Part shown: piece after piece, positions 1-6,050 of the stretch
Layout: the number at the start of each line of letters is the position of its first letter
How positions within the stretch are numbered: the stretch's first letter is position 1
DNA from: RGDT01 sp964630925
GTDB lineage: Bacteria; Planctomycetota; Planctomycetia; Gemmatales; Gemmataceae
DNA: 8,058 bases
Direction: 5' to 3'
Assembly: GCA_964630925.1 (NCBI GenBank)
Contig: CAZVZK010000273.1
Span: forward strand, 1 to 8,058
Translations under genes and position numbers: made by a program
The notes under the pieces: model-generated
Told to the model about the DNA's origin: nothing
Databases searched by the model: none
The model's input: the letters and a program-made list of their open reading frames with translations, nothing else

Positions 1-41
1 CCCCCGGCTGCGTTTGGGGGGCCGCCGCCGGCGCTGGGGCG

Positions 42-60
42 TCCGCGGGTGCGCCGCGGA
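42..60. repeat. Short perfect inverted repeat
   Basis: TCCGCGG at 42-48 pairs with CCGCGGA at 54-60 around a 5-base loop. It is flanked by two copies of the self-complementary octamer CGCCGGCG at 26-33 and 68-75. The first 130 bases are therefore dense in secondary-structure potential. In DNA this GC-rich, some pairing is expected by chance, so a function is not claimed. Confidence 0.35.
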
Positions 61-91
61 GTGTTTTCGCCGGCGCCTCTGGCGGGGGCCT

Positions 92-120
92 CCCCCCCTC
101 TCTGTGTCGGAGAGGGGGGG
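92..120. repeat. Perfect G/C hairpin upstream of DUF1501
   Basis: An 11-base arm at 92-102 (CCCCCCCTCTC) is exactly complementary to 110-120 (GAGAGGGGGGG), with a 7-base loop at 103-109. A further run of eight G follows at 123-130. The hairpin sits just ahead of the DUF1501 ribosome-binding site. It has the look of a dispersed intergenic palindrome, but only one copy is visible here, so repeat-family membership is inferred. As RNA it could act as a terminator-like or translation-modulating stem. It is not followed by a T-run. Confidence 0.6.
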
Positions 121-131
121 CCGGGGGGGGT

Positions 132-135
132 GAGG
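132..135 (+). promoter_or_regulatory. Ribosome-binding site pointing to a damaged start codon
   Basis: GAGG at 132-135 is followed by six bases (TCGTCT) and then by AT-ACC CGC CGC at 142-150. This is the right distance for a start codon at 142. The bases there read ATACC rather than ATGACC, so the site appears to have lost its G. The ribosome-binding site is what decides the proposed original start of the DUF1501 gene. Confidence 0.45.
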
Positions 136-143
136 TCGTCTAT

Positions 144-1472
144 ACCCGCCGCCAGCTCCTCACCGGCGTCGGCCTCGTCGGCCTCGCCTCCGTCCTTGGC
201 CAGGACGCCCGCGCCGGCACACACCACCCGGCGAAGGCGAAACGCTTCGTCCACCTGTTCATGAACGGCGGGCCGTCGCACGTTGATACCTTCGACCCCA
301 AGCCCCTCCTCGACAGGTACCACGGCAAGCCGCTCCCGGGGCCCAACCTCCGCACCGAACGCAAGACCGCCGGGGCCATGCGCTCGCCCTTCGCCTTCAA
401 GCGGTACGGCAAGAGCGGCCTGGAGGTGTCCGACCTCTTCGCCAGGACCGCCACGCGCCACGCGGACGACCTTTGCGTCATCCGCTCGACCTTCGCCGAC
501 GTGCCGAATCATGAGCCGTCGCTGCTGCTCATGAACTGCGGCGACGGGCGGCTGCCGCGCCCCTGCGTCGGCTCGTGGCTCACCTACGGCCTCGGCAGCG
601 AGAACAGGAACCTGCCCGGCTTCGTCGTCCTGTGCCCCGGCGGCATGCCCATCGTCGGGCCGGCCAACTGGCGCTCCGCCTTCCTGCCCGGCGCGCTCCA
701 GGGGACGCACATCGACACGCAGCACCAGGATGTCTCTCGCCTCCTTGAGAACATCCGCCCCGCCGGCGCGGAGCAGCGGCGCATGCTCGACCTCGTGCGT
801 CTGCTGAACGAGAAACACAAGGCCCGCGCCGGCGATGACGGGCGCCTGGAGGCGCGCATTCAGTCACTGGAATTGGCGTACCGCATGCAGTCCGAGGCCG
901 CCGATGCCTTCGACATCTCGCGCGAGCCGAGCCGGGTGCGCGAGCGGTACGGCACGGGGACGCACGGCCGGCAGCTCCTCATCACGCGCCGCCTGCTTGA
1001 ACGCGGCGTGCGTGCCGTACAGGTGTGGTCCGGCGGCGGCCAGCCGTGGGATAACCACGACGGCCTCGCCAAGCAGCACAAGTCGCTGGCCGAGGGGTGG
1101 GACGGCCCCATCGCGGCGTTCCTCGACGACCTCAAACTCCGCGGGCTGTTCGACAGCACGCTGGTGCTGTGGAGCGGCGAGTTCGGGCGGACGCCGGTGG
1201 CGGAGCTGCCGGGCCTGAGCGGGCGCGACCACAACCATTACGGCTTCTCGACGTGGCTGGCGGGCGGCGGGGCGCGGGGCGGCTACGCCCACGGCGCGAC
1301 CGACGAGGCCGGCTTCCGCGCCGTCGAGAAGAAGGTTCACGTGCACGACCTGCACGCCACCATCCTGCACCTGATGGGCTTCGACCATGAGAAGCTGACC
1401 TACCGCTACGCCGGCCGCGACTTCCGCCTGACCGACGTGCATGGCACCGTGGTCAAGGAGCTGCTCGCATGA
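144..1472 (+). CDS. DUF1501 protein with twin-arginine leader, start codon lesion
   Basis: A DUF1501 family protein, common in planctomycetes, of unsettled function and distantly like the alkaline phosphatase/sulfatase fold. Residues counted from the Met at 261 show GGPSHVDTF (3-11), WDNHDG (263-268), GEFGRTP (306-312), GRDHNHYGFS (321-330) and HDLHATIL (362-369), all typical of the family. Coding clearly extends upstream of 261: bases 144-260 encode TRRQLLTGVGLVGL, then an ARA-type cleavage site, then KAKRFVHLF, i.e. a Tat export signal and the usual family N-terminus. No ATG, GTG or TTG lies in this frame between base 3 and 261. Adding one G after base 143 would restore ATG at 142 behind GAGG and give about 443 residues, a normal family length. 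Internal initiation at 261 would lose the Tat signal. The frame is open to the left edge, so an upstream start outside the window cannot be excluded. The gene overlaps the next one by ATGA. Confidence 0.85.
   Translation, partial: TRRQLLTGVGLVGLASVLGQDARAGTHHPAKAKRFVHLFMNGGPSHVDTFDPKPLLDRYHGKPLPGPNLRTERKTAGAMRSPFAFKRYGKSGLEVSDLFARTATRHADDLCVIRSTFADVPNHEPSLLLMNCGDGRLPRPCVGSWLTYGLGSENRNLPGFVVLCPGGMPIVGPANWRSAFLPGALQGTHIDTQHQDVSRLLENIRPAGAEQRRMLDLVRLLNEKHKARAGDDGRLEARIQSLELAYRMQSEAADAFDISREPSRVRERYGTGTHGRQLLITRRLLERGVRAVQVWSGGGQPWDNHDGLAKQHKSLAEGWDGPIAAFLDDLKLRGLFDSTLVLWSGEFGRTPVAELPGLSGRDHNHYGFSTWLAGGGARGGYAHGATDEAGFRAVEKKVHVHDLHATILHLMGFDHEKLTYRYAGRDFRLTDVHGTVVKELLA
1455..1460 (+). promoter_or_regulatory. 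Ribosome-binding site for the hydrolase inside DUF1501
   Basis: AAGGAG at 1455-1460 lies 8 bases before the ATG at 1469, inside the last codons of DUF1501. Together with the 4-base ATGA overlap it supports translational coupling and fixes the hydrolase start. Confidence 0.6.
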
Positions 1473-3193
1473 TCCCCCTCGTCCTCACCGCCCTCCTGTT
1501 GCCCGCACAGGCCAAACTCCCCAAAGTCGTCCTCGTCGGCGACTCCATCCGCAACGCCTACGCGCCGGAGGTCAAGAGGCTCCTCGCCGGCGAGGCCGAG
1601 TTCATCAGCCCCGAGGGGGCCGGCGACTCCTCCTGGCTCCTGAAGAACCTCGACGCTCTCGTCCTCGACCACAAGCCCGACCTCGTCCACTTCAACGTCG
1701 GGTTGCACGACCTCCGCAAGGCGCGGAAGGACGGGAAGTACCAGATCGACGCCGAGGAGTACGAGAAGAACCTCCACGCGGTCTTCACGCGCCTGCGCAA
1801 GGCGGGGGTCAAGACGTTCATCTTCGCCCTCACCACGCCGGTGGACGACGAGCGCGGCAAGAGGCGCAAGGGCGGCTTCGACCGCCTCGACGCCGACGTG
1901 GAGAGGTACAACGGCGTCGCCTGGCAGCTCGCCGGCATCCACAACCGGCCCCTCCACGACCTGAACACCCTCGTCAAGCGGCACGGCGGATCGAAGCTCA
2001 TCGCCCCCGACGGCACGCACTTCACCAAGGAGGGCGTGGCGATCCAGGCGCGGGCCGTCGCCGACTGCGTGCGCCGCCATCTGTACATCGCGGCGTACAA
2101 GACCCTTCTGCTCCCCGCCGCCGACGAGAAGGCGACGGCGGATTACAAGGCCGCCGAGGCGAAGCGCGACGCCGGCGTGCCCGCCGTGTACAAGAAACTC
2201 AAGGTGCCCGATTTCACCGTCCCGAAGGACGCCGACGACTGGAAGAAACGGCGCATGAGCGTCCGGACCGCCGTCGAGAGGTCACTCGGCGAGATGCCGG
2301 ATCGGCCGACGCCCTCGGCCGGGCTCCTCAGCGTGGAGCACCACCCCGATCACGGGTACACGCTGGAGAGCCTGCTCATCCCCAACGGCATGGACGAGGA
2401 GATGACGGCCCTGCTCCTGCTGCCGCACTCGATGAGAGGGAAGAAGGCTCCGGCGATCCTGTGGCTGCACTCCTCCAGCCCCGACGCCCGCCAACTGCTG
2501 GTGCCGGGCACCAACGGCGGCGAGACGCCGCTGTCCTACGAATTCGCGCGGGCCGGCTACGCGGTCCTGGCCCCGGACGCCTGCTGGTACGGCGGGAGGG
2601 CGGGGAAGGGGCCGGGCGGGACGGCGGAGACGAATGCCGCCGCGCAGCACCAGTCGCTGTTCAAGTACCACATGTGGTTCGGGCGGACGCTGTGGGGGAT
2701 GTTTGTACGCGACGACCGATGCGCCCTCGATTACCTCTGCACCCGTCCGGAAATCGATGCGTCACGGATCGGGGCGACGGGCATGAGCATGGGCAGCACG
2801 CGCTCGTGGTGGCTGATGGCGCTGGACGAGCGTGTCAAGTGCGCCGTCGGCGTGGCGTGCCTGACGCGCTACCAGAACCTCCTCGCCCACGGCGAGGCGC
2901 GGCAGCATGGGGTCTACTACTTCGTGTTCGGGCTGCTCAAGCACTTCGACGTGGAGGGCGTGCTGGCGCTGATGGCGCCGCGTCCCTTCCTGGCGCTCAA
3001 CGGCGAGCTGGACGCGGGCTCGCCCCTCGACGGGATCCGCGAGATCGAGAGGCGCGTCGGCGGGGTGTACGCGGCGCTGGGGGCGGAGGACGCCTTCCGC
3101 AGCGTGACATATAAACACACGGGGCACGTCTACACGCCGGGGATGCGCAAGGAGATGCTGGCGTGGTTCGCGAAGTGGCTGAAGAAAGCGTAG
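1469..3193 (+). CDS. Secreted two-domain hydrolase: SGNH esterase fused to alpha/beta-hydrolase
   Basis: A 574-residue protein. Residues 1-15 form a short hydrophobic signal peptide ending AQA. Residues about 18-206 are an SGNH/GDSL hydrolase: G24-D25-S26 in block I, N76 in HFNVGLHD (block III) and D181-x-x-H184 in DGTHF (block V). After a charged linker (about 215-270), residues about 285-574 form an alpha/beta-hydrolase of the acetyl-xylan-esterase/dienelactone-hydrolase type. Its nucleophile elbow is GMSMG with S440, the likely acid is D515 (NGELDAG) and the likely base H553 (TGHVY). Both catalytic sets look intact, so two ester-cleaving activities may sit on one chain, as in bifunctional carbohydrate esterases. 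The substrate is not readable from the sequence; polysaccharide deacetylation or ester cleavage is an inference. The gene overlaps DUF1501 by four bases, so the two are probably made together and both exported. Confidence 0.85.
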   Translation: MIPLVLTALLLPAQAKLPKVVLVGDSIRNAYAPEVKRLLAGEAEFISPEGAGDSSWLLKNLDALVLDHKPDLVHFNVGLHDLRKARKDGKYQIDAEEYEKNLHAVFTRLRKAGVKTFIFALTTPVDDERGKRRKGGFDRLDADVERYNGVAWQLAGIHNRPLHDLNTLVKRHGGSKLIAPDGTHFTKEGVAIQARAVADCVRRHLYIAAYKTLLLPAADEKATADYKAAEAKRDAGVPAVYKKLKVPDFTVPKDADDWKKRRMSVRTAVERSLGEMPDRPTPSAGLLSVEHHPDHGYTLESLLIPNGMDEEMTALLLLPHSMRGKKAPAILWLHSSSPDARQLLVPGTNGGETPLSYEFARAGYAVLAPDACWYGGRAGKGPGGTAETNAAAQHQSLFKYHMWFGRTLWGMFVRDDRCALDYLCTRPEIDASRIGATGMSMGSTRSWWLMALDERVKCAVGVACLTRYQNLLAHGEARQHGVYYFVFGLLKHFDVEGVLALMAPRPFLALNGELDAGSPLDGIREIERRVGGVYAALGAEDAFRSVTYKHTGHVYTPGMRKEMLAWFAKWLKKA

Positions 3194-3201
3194 GCCTCAT
3201 C

Positions 3202-3228
3202 GGACGAATAGGACCGATAGGACCCGCG
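3202..3228. repeat. Short 9-base tandem repeat after the hydrolase gene
   Basis: GGACGAATA, GGACCGATA and GGACCCGCG lie head to tail from 3202, starting 8 bases after the hydrolase stop codon. The first two units differ at two positions and the third is degenerate. It is a minor intergenic short tandem repeat with no role visible. Confidence 0.45.
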
Positions 3229-3299
3229 CGCCTCGTGCCGGCCGGTGACATTGCACCCGCCGGCCCGACTACGTTGGATGAGGCGCTGATTCGCCGATC

Positions 3300-3305
3300 A
3301 GGAGG
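3300..3305 (+). promoter_or_regulatory. Strong ribosome-binding site that sets the sigma factor GTG start
   Basis: A perfect AGGAGG at 3300-3305, 8 bases before the GTG at 3314. It justifies the non-ATG start of the sigma factor. Confidence 0.75.
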
Positions 3306-3313
3306 CCCGGACG

Positions 3314-3808
3314 GTGACCGACTGGGACCGCATCGTCCGCGAACACGGCTCCACCGTGTTCGCGACGGCCTGGCGCATCCTCGGCCATTCCGCGGACACG
3401 GAAGACGTGGTGCAGGAGGTTTTCCTGCAGGCGCATCAAATGGCCCAGGGGGAGGAGATCCGCTCCTGGGAGGCCTTGCTACGCAGGCTCGCCGCCTGCC
3501 GCGCGCTGGACCGACTCCGCCAGCGCCGGCGGCACCTGACGCTCGACGGGGTCTCGCTCCCCGTCGGCCCCTCCTCGGACCCCGAGGCGGTGGTGCTGGA
3601 GCGCGAGCTGGCGGACCGCCTTCGGGCGGCTTTGACCCGACTGCCTAACCGGGAGGCGACGGTCTTCTGCTTGCGGTATTTCGACGACCTCCCGTATGAT
3701 CAGATCGCGGAGTCACTGAAGATCACACCCGGCGCGGTGGCGACCGCGCTCCACAAGGCCCGCGCCCGCCTGGAATCCATCCTCCTAGAAGCCATCCAGG
3801 AACGCTGA
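3314..3808 (+). CDS. ECF-family RNA polymerase sigma factor
   Basis: A 164-residue group 4 sigma factor, a normal length for the ECF family. It recruits RNA polymerase to a small regulon. Region 2 spans about residues 10-73, including HSADTEDVVQEVFLQA (25-40), the core-binding and -10-recognition helices, and a basic end (RLRQRRRH). Region 4 spans about 103-154, with LTRLPNREATVFCLRYFDDLPY followed by the helix-turn-helix IAESLKITPGAVATALHKAR that reads the -35 element. There is no extra C-terminal domain of the SnoaL or TPR kind. The start is GTG, chosen because a perfect AGGAGG precedes it by 8 bases and because the family N-terminus begins there. The stop overlaps the next gene's ATG by one base (TGATG), the classical arrangement with a cognate anti-sigma factor. 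Confidence 0.92.
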   Translation: MTDWDRIVREHGSTVFATAWRILGHSADTEDVVQEVFLQAHQMAQGEEIRSWEALLRRLAACRALDRLRQRRRHLTLDGVSLPVGPSSDPEAVVLERELADRLRAALTRLPNREATVFCLRYFDDLPYDQIAESLKITPGAVATALHKARARLESILLEAIQER

Positions 3809-4701
3809 TGACCGAGCGGGATCAGGACGAGCTGGGCGAGGTGCTGCGGCCCGCCGTGGAGCAGGTCCGCCGCGACCCGCCGCCGGAGGCGGCCAGGGCC
3901 CGCGCGCTGGGCCGCGCCCGCCGCATCGGCCAGCCGGCCGGCGGCCCGGCCAACGGCTGGCCGGCCCGCCTCGTCCTTCTCGCCGGCGCCGCCGCCAGCC
4001 TGCTCCTTGGGATGTCGCTGCGTCCGGGGCACCAGCACGCCGGGACGGTGCCGGAAGACGCCGGGCCGCGTGCCGGGCGGACGCGCGTCCTCGCGGGGCC
4101 GAGCCGCGTCCTCGGCGTGCCCGTCCCGGATGACATCCTCCGCATCGCCATCGGGTCCGACCCGGGCCGTCCCGGCGGCAACGAGGGCGGGCCGTTCGCC
4201 GCGCTGCGCGACGCCGACGGCCGTGAGCTGCACCGCGTCGCCGTGGTGGCATCGGCGGTCATCGCCGACGGCGTCGCCCTCACCACGGCCGAACACGTCT
4301 TCCGCAACCCCTTGCCCTTCGACGCGGTGGCACGGTTCGAGGACTCGTTGCCCGACGGGGCGTCGCTGCTGTCGCGTACGGCGCGGGTGGGCGGCGACGA
4401 GTTCGACGCGGCGGACAGCTTTCCGCTGCCGGCGGGCACGCCGGTCCGCGTGGTGGTGGCCTATGAGGAGCCGCTGGTCACCCGCGGCGGGCGGCTGGCG
4501 TACACGTTCCCGCTGCCGCGCGGGCTCCTCGACGAGTTCTCATTCACGCTCACCGCCGAGGAGGGCCTGGCCCGCGGGGCCACCTTCCTGCCTGCGAACG
4601 CCCGCCGGGCCGAGACGAAGGGGGCGTCGACGTGGACGGTGGTGCGGCGTCGCGTGCGTCCCTCGGGGTCGATCATCTTCCTGGCGGCGCCACGCGACTG
4701 A
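3808..4701 (+). CDS. Probable membrane anti-sigma factor with VIT-like extracytoplasmic domain
   Basis: A 297-residue single-pass membrane protein. Residues 1-52 are a charged cytoplasmic segment (Arg/Glu-rich, with many Ala), and 54-71 (RLVLLAGAAASLLLGMSL) are the one membrane helix. The outer part, about 140-237, resembles the VIT domain: TTAEHVFRNPL (159-169), FPLPAGTPVRVVVAYEEPL (205-223) and YTFPLP (232-237) match the recurring 'fall-off beta-strand, then FPLP, then Y-x-x-PL' pattern. It is shorter than a full VIT domain and no von Willebrand A domain follows. The protein contains no cysteine, so it is not a zinc-binding (ZAS) anti-sigma factor. The role rests on the one-base overlap with the sigma gene, AGGAA at 3798-3802 as a ribosome-binding site, and the topology. 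Holding the sigma factor at the membrane until the outer domain senses a signal is inference. The VIT assignment is by pattern and moderately sure. Confidence 0.65.
   Translation: MTERDQDELGEVLRPAVEQVRRDPPPEAARARALGRARRIGQPAGGPANGWPARLVLLAGAAASLLLGMSLRPGHQHAGTVPEDAGPRAGRTRVLAGPSRVLGVPVPDDILRIAIGSDPGRPGGNEGGPFAALRDADGRELHRVAVVASAVIADGVALTTAEHVFRNPLPFDAVARFEDSLPDGASLLSRTARVGGDEFDAADSFPLPAGTPVRVVVAYEEPLVTRGGRLAYTFPLPRGLLDEFSFTLTAEEGLARGATFLPANARRAETKGASTWTVVRRRVRPSGSIIFLAAPRD
3928..3962 (+). repeat. Inverted repeat in the 5' part of the anti-sigma gene
   Basis: GGCCAGCCG at 3928-3936 is perfectly complementary to CGGCTGGCC at 3954-3962 with a 17-base loop. It encodes the linker just before the membrane helix, about 120 bases into the gene. 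It could fold in the mRNA; a chance origin in GC-rich coding DNA is quite possible. Confidence 0.4.
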
Positions 4702-4724
4702 AACGTGAGGGGACAACCTCACCC

Positions 4725-4795
4725 ACCAGCCCCACTCCGAAACGGAGTGGCGGAGTCGTACGAGCCTCGCCTACGTGGTGCGGGGTGGGGCTGGT
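4725..4795. repeat. Nested palindrome between convergent genes, possible bidirectional terminator
   Basis: An outer pair, ACCAGCCCCAC at 4725-4735 and GTGGGGCTGGT at 4785-4795, is perfectly complementary over 11 bases. Inside the left half is a perfect 8-base stem, CCACTCCG (4732-4739) with CGGAGTGG (4743-4750), closed by an AAA loop. The two stems share four bases, so they are alternative foldings. A further palindrome, TCGTACGA, lies at 4756-4763. The element fills almost exactly the gap between the stop at 4701 and the stop codon on the other strand at 4796-4798. It may end transcription from both sides, although neither strand shows a T-run. A mobile or dispersed palindromic element is the alternative. 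Confidence 0.65.
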
Positions 4796-5392
4796 TCATG
4801 GTGACGGCGGCCCGCCGGACCTCGGCCACAGCCGGCCCGTCCGCGCCGCGTAGGCGCGGTACTCGTCGCCGAAGCGGTCGAGCATCATCCGCTCCTCGCG
4901 CGGCACCCGCACCGCGTACAGAAGCCCGAACGTCAGCAGGTGTGCCGGCCCTGCGATCCAGTTGGGCAGCATCAGCCACTGGGCGACGCCCCACAGGAAG
5001 TAGGCGGCGTACATCGGGTGGCGGACGTGGCGGTAGACCCCGTCGGTGACGAGGGCGTGCCCCTCGCGCACCTTCAGGGTGATCGACCAGTTCTCGCCGA
5101 GGTCGGCGTGCGACCGCCACAGGAGCCACAGCGCGGACGCGAGGACACAGGCCCCCAGGCCTCGCAGGATGCCAGGCCAGGGGTAATCGGCGAAGTCGAG
5201 CCAGGGGGTCATGCAGTTAACGATCGGCAGGACGCCGGTGCCGAGGGCGGCGAGGCAGAGCAGACCGAGGTCGAGCACGCCTGCATGGGCGTCGGCGGCC
5301 CTGTGGCGGGCGTTGCGCAGCCAGTGCGGGGTGCGGATGACCGCGGCCGCCGTCAGGCCCATGAGGTACAGGAACTTCCACCAGTCGAACAT
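4796..5392 (-). CDS. Isoprenylcysteine carboxyl methyltransferase-like membrane protein
   Basis: A 198-residue integral membrane protein of the ICMT/PEMT (NnrU-related) methyltransferase group. Predicted membrane helices lie near 4-20, 38-58, 74-94 and 127-162 (one or two helices). The family signature is clear in the C-terminal half: LVTDGVYRHVRHPMYAAYFLW (114-134), then R-x-PREERMMLDRFGDEYRAYAARTGR (162-187). In this family these segments line the S-adenosylmethionine site, and the conserved Glu pair is E166/E167. Bacterial members act on varied small or lipid substrates, mostly unknown, so the substrate here is unassigned. The ATG at 5392 is the first in frame and begins directly before a hydrophobic segment; its ribosome-binding site is weak. 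A promoter with TAGGAT as -10 lies in the 84-base region shared with the divergent DJ-1/PfpI gene. Confidence 0.8.
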   Translation of the reverse strand: MFDWWKFLYLMGLTAAAVIRTPHWLRNARHRAADAHAGVLDLGLLCLAALGTGVLPIVNCMTPWLDFADYPWPGILRGLGACVLASALWLLWRSHADLGENWSITLKVREGHALVTDGVYRHVRHPMYAAYFLWGVAQWLMLPNWIAGPAHLLTFGLLYAVRVPREERMMLDRFGDEYRAYAARTGRLWPRSGGPPSP

Positions 5393-5430
5393 CGGCGCTG
5401 GGCCACTCCACGGGACGGCGGGCCGGCCCT

Positions 5431-5459
5431 ATCCTAGCCGTGCCCGCGCCAACTTCCAA
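5431..5459 (-). promoter_or_regulatory. Promoter for the methyltransferase-like gene
   Basis: Read on the minus strand, TTGGAA (5459-5454) is separated by 17 bases from TAGGAT (5436-5431), about 38 bases upstream of the ATG at 5392. The -10 matches the consensus at four of six positions and equals the -10 of the PEP-CTERM gene promoter. A perfect 10-base palindrome, GGGCCGGCCC at 5420-5429, sits where transcription would begin and could be an operator. Confidence 0.5.
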
Positions 5460-5464
5460 CCGCC

Positions 5465-5469
5465 GGAGG
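5465..5469 (+). promoter_or_regulatory. Ribosome-binding site of the DJ-1/PfpI gene
   Basis: GGAGG at 5465-5469 with a 7-base spacer to the ATG at 5477 fixes the start. No plus-strand promoter with a recognisable -35/-10 pair was found in the 84 bases before the gene. Confidence 0.6.
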
Positions 5470-5476
5470 CCGAATC

Positions 5477-6031
5477 ATGGCCCGCGTGCTGCTCGTGATC
5501 GGCGACGCCGCCGAGGTGCTGGATACCTTCTACCCGCTGTTCCGTATCCGCGAGGACGGGCACGAGGTCCTCGTGGCCGGGCCGGCGAAGCGGACGTACG
5601 CCCTCGTCCTGCACGAGAAGCCTGAGGGCTGGGACATCACGCGCGAGACCGCCGGCTATCACCTGAAGGCGGACATCGCATTCAAGGACATCAAGCCGGA
5701 GGAGTATCAGGGGCTGGTGATCAGCGGCGGGCGGGCGCCGGAGTACATCCGCTACGACCCGGACCTGATGCGCGTGACGCGCTCGTTCTTCATGCGCAAC
5801 CTGCCGGTGGCGTGCGTGTGCCACGGCATCGAGGTGATCGCCGCGGCGGGCGTCATCCGCAACCGCCGCGTAACGACGGTGGCCAAGTGTCAGTACGACG
5901 CCGAGCAGGGCGGGGCGGTGTACGAGGACAAGGAGGTCGTGGTGGACGGCAACCTCGTGTGCGCCCGGACGTGGCACGACAACCCCGCGTGGATGCGCGA
6001 GTACATGAGGCTGCTCAACGCGGTGCGGTGA
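5477..6031 (+). CDS. DJ-1/PfpI family protein
   Basis: A 184-residue protein covering the whole DJ-1/PfpI (class I glutamine amidotransferase-like) domain. It starts with ARVLLVIGDAAEVLDTFYP, where E13 is the conserved acid near the active site. It has VISGGRAPEYIR (81-92) and the nucleophile elbow VACVCHGIEVIAAAGVI with C115-H116-G117, and ends with EVVVDGNLVCARTWHDNPAWM (153-173), the usual 'dgnlvTsr-p-d-p-fm' tail. Members include cysteine proteases, glyoxalases, deglycases and redox chaperones; the sequence does not decide among these. No signal peptide is visible, so it is cytoplasmic. It is divergent from the methyltransferase-like gene and convergent with prfB, with only 19 bases to the prfB stop and no terminator seen in that gap. 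Confidence 0.9.
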   Translation: MARVLLVIGDAAEVLDTFYPLFRIREDGHEVLVAGPAKRTYALVLHEKPEGWDITRETAGYHLKADIAFKDIKPEEYQGLVISGGRAPEYIRYDPDLMRVTRSFFMRNLPVACVCHGIEVIAAAGVIRNRRVTTVAKCQYDAEQGGAVYEDKEVVVDGNLVCARTWHDNPAWMREYMRLLNAVR

Positions 6032-6050
6032 GGCGGCGGGCGGACGGCTC

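Noticed and set aside
49..264. A small plus-strand gene starting at GTG 49
   Set aside because: It crosses the hairpin region and then reads the DUF1501 leader out of frame; the product is Ser/Ala/Pro-rich with no recognisable features.
864..1442. A 192-codon minus-strand frame opposite DUF1501
   Set aside because: Low-complexity Ala/Val/Arg-rich product antisense to conserved DUF1501 motifs; a shadow.
1441..3114. A 557-codon open frame on the plus strand overlapping the hydrolase gene
   Set aside because: Its product is almost all Arg, Pro, Gly and Ala with no domain pattern; it is the +1-frame shadow of the hydrolase in GC-rich DNA.
3251..3279. A promoter TTGCAC-N17-TTGGAT before the sigma factor gene
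   Set aside because: Each hexamer matches the consensus at only three of six positions; no convincing ECF-type promoter was seen in this gap either.
6032..6050. A terminator between the convergent DJ-1/PfpI and prfB genes
   Set aside because: The gap is 19 bases with no stem and no T-run; termination must occur inside the opposite gene or not at all.
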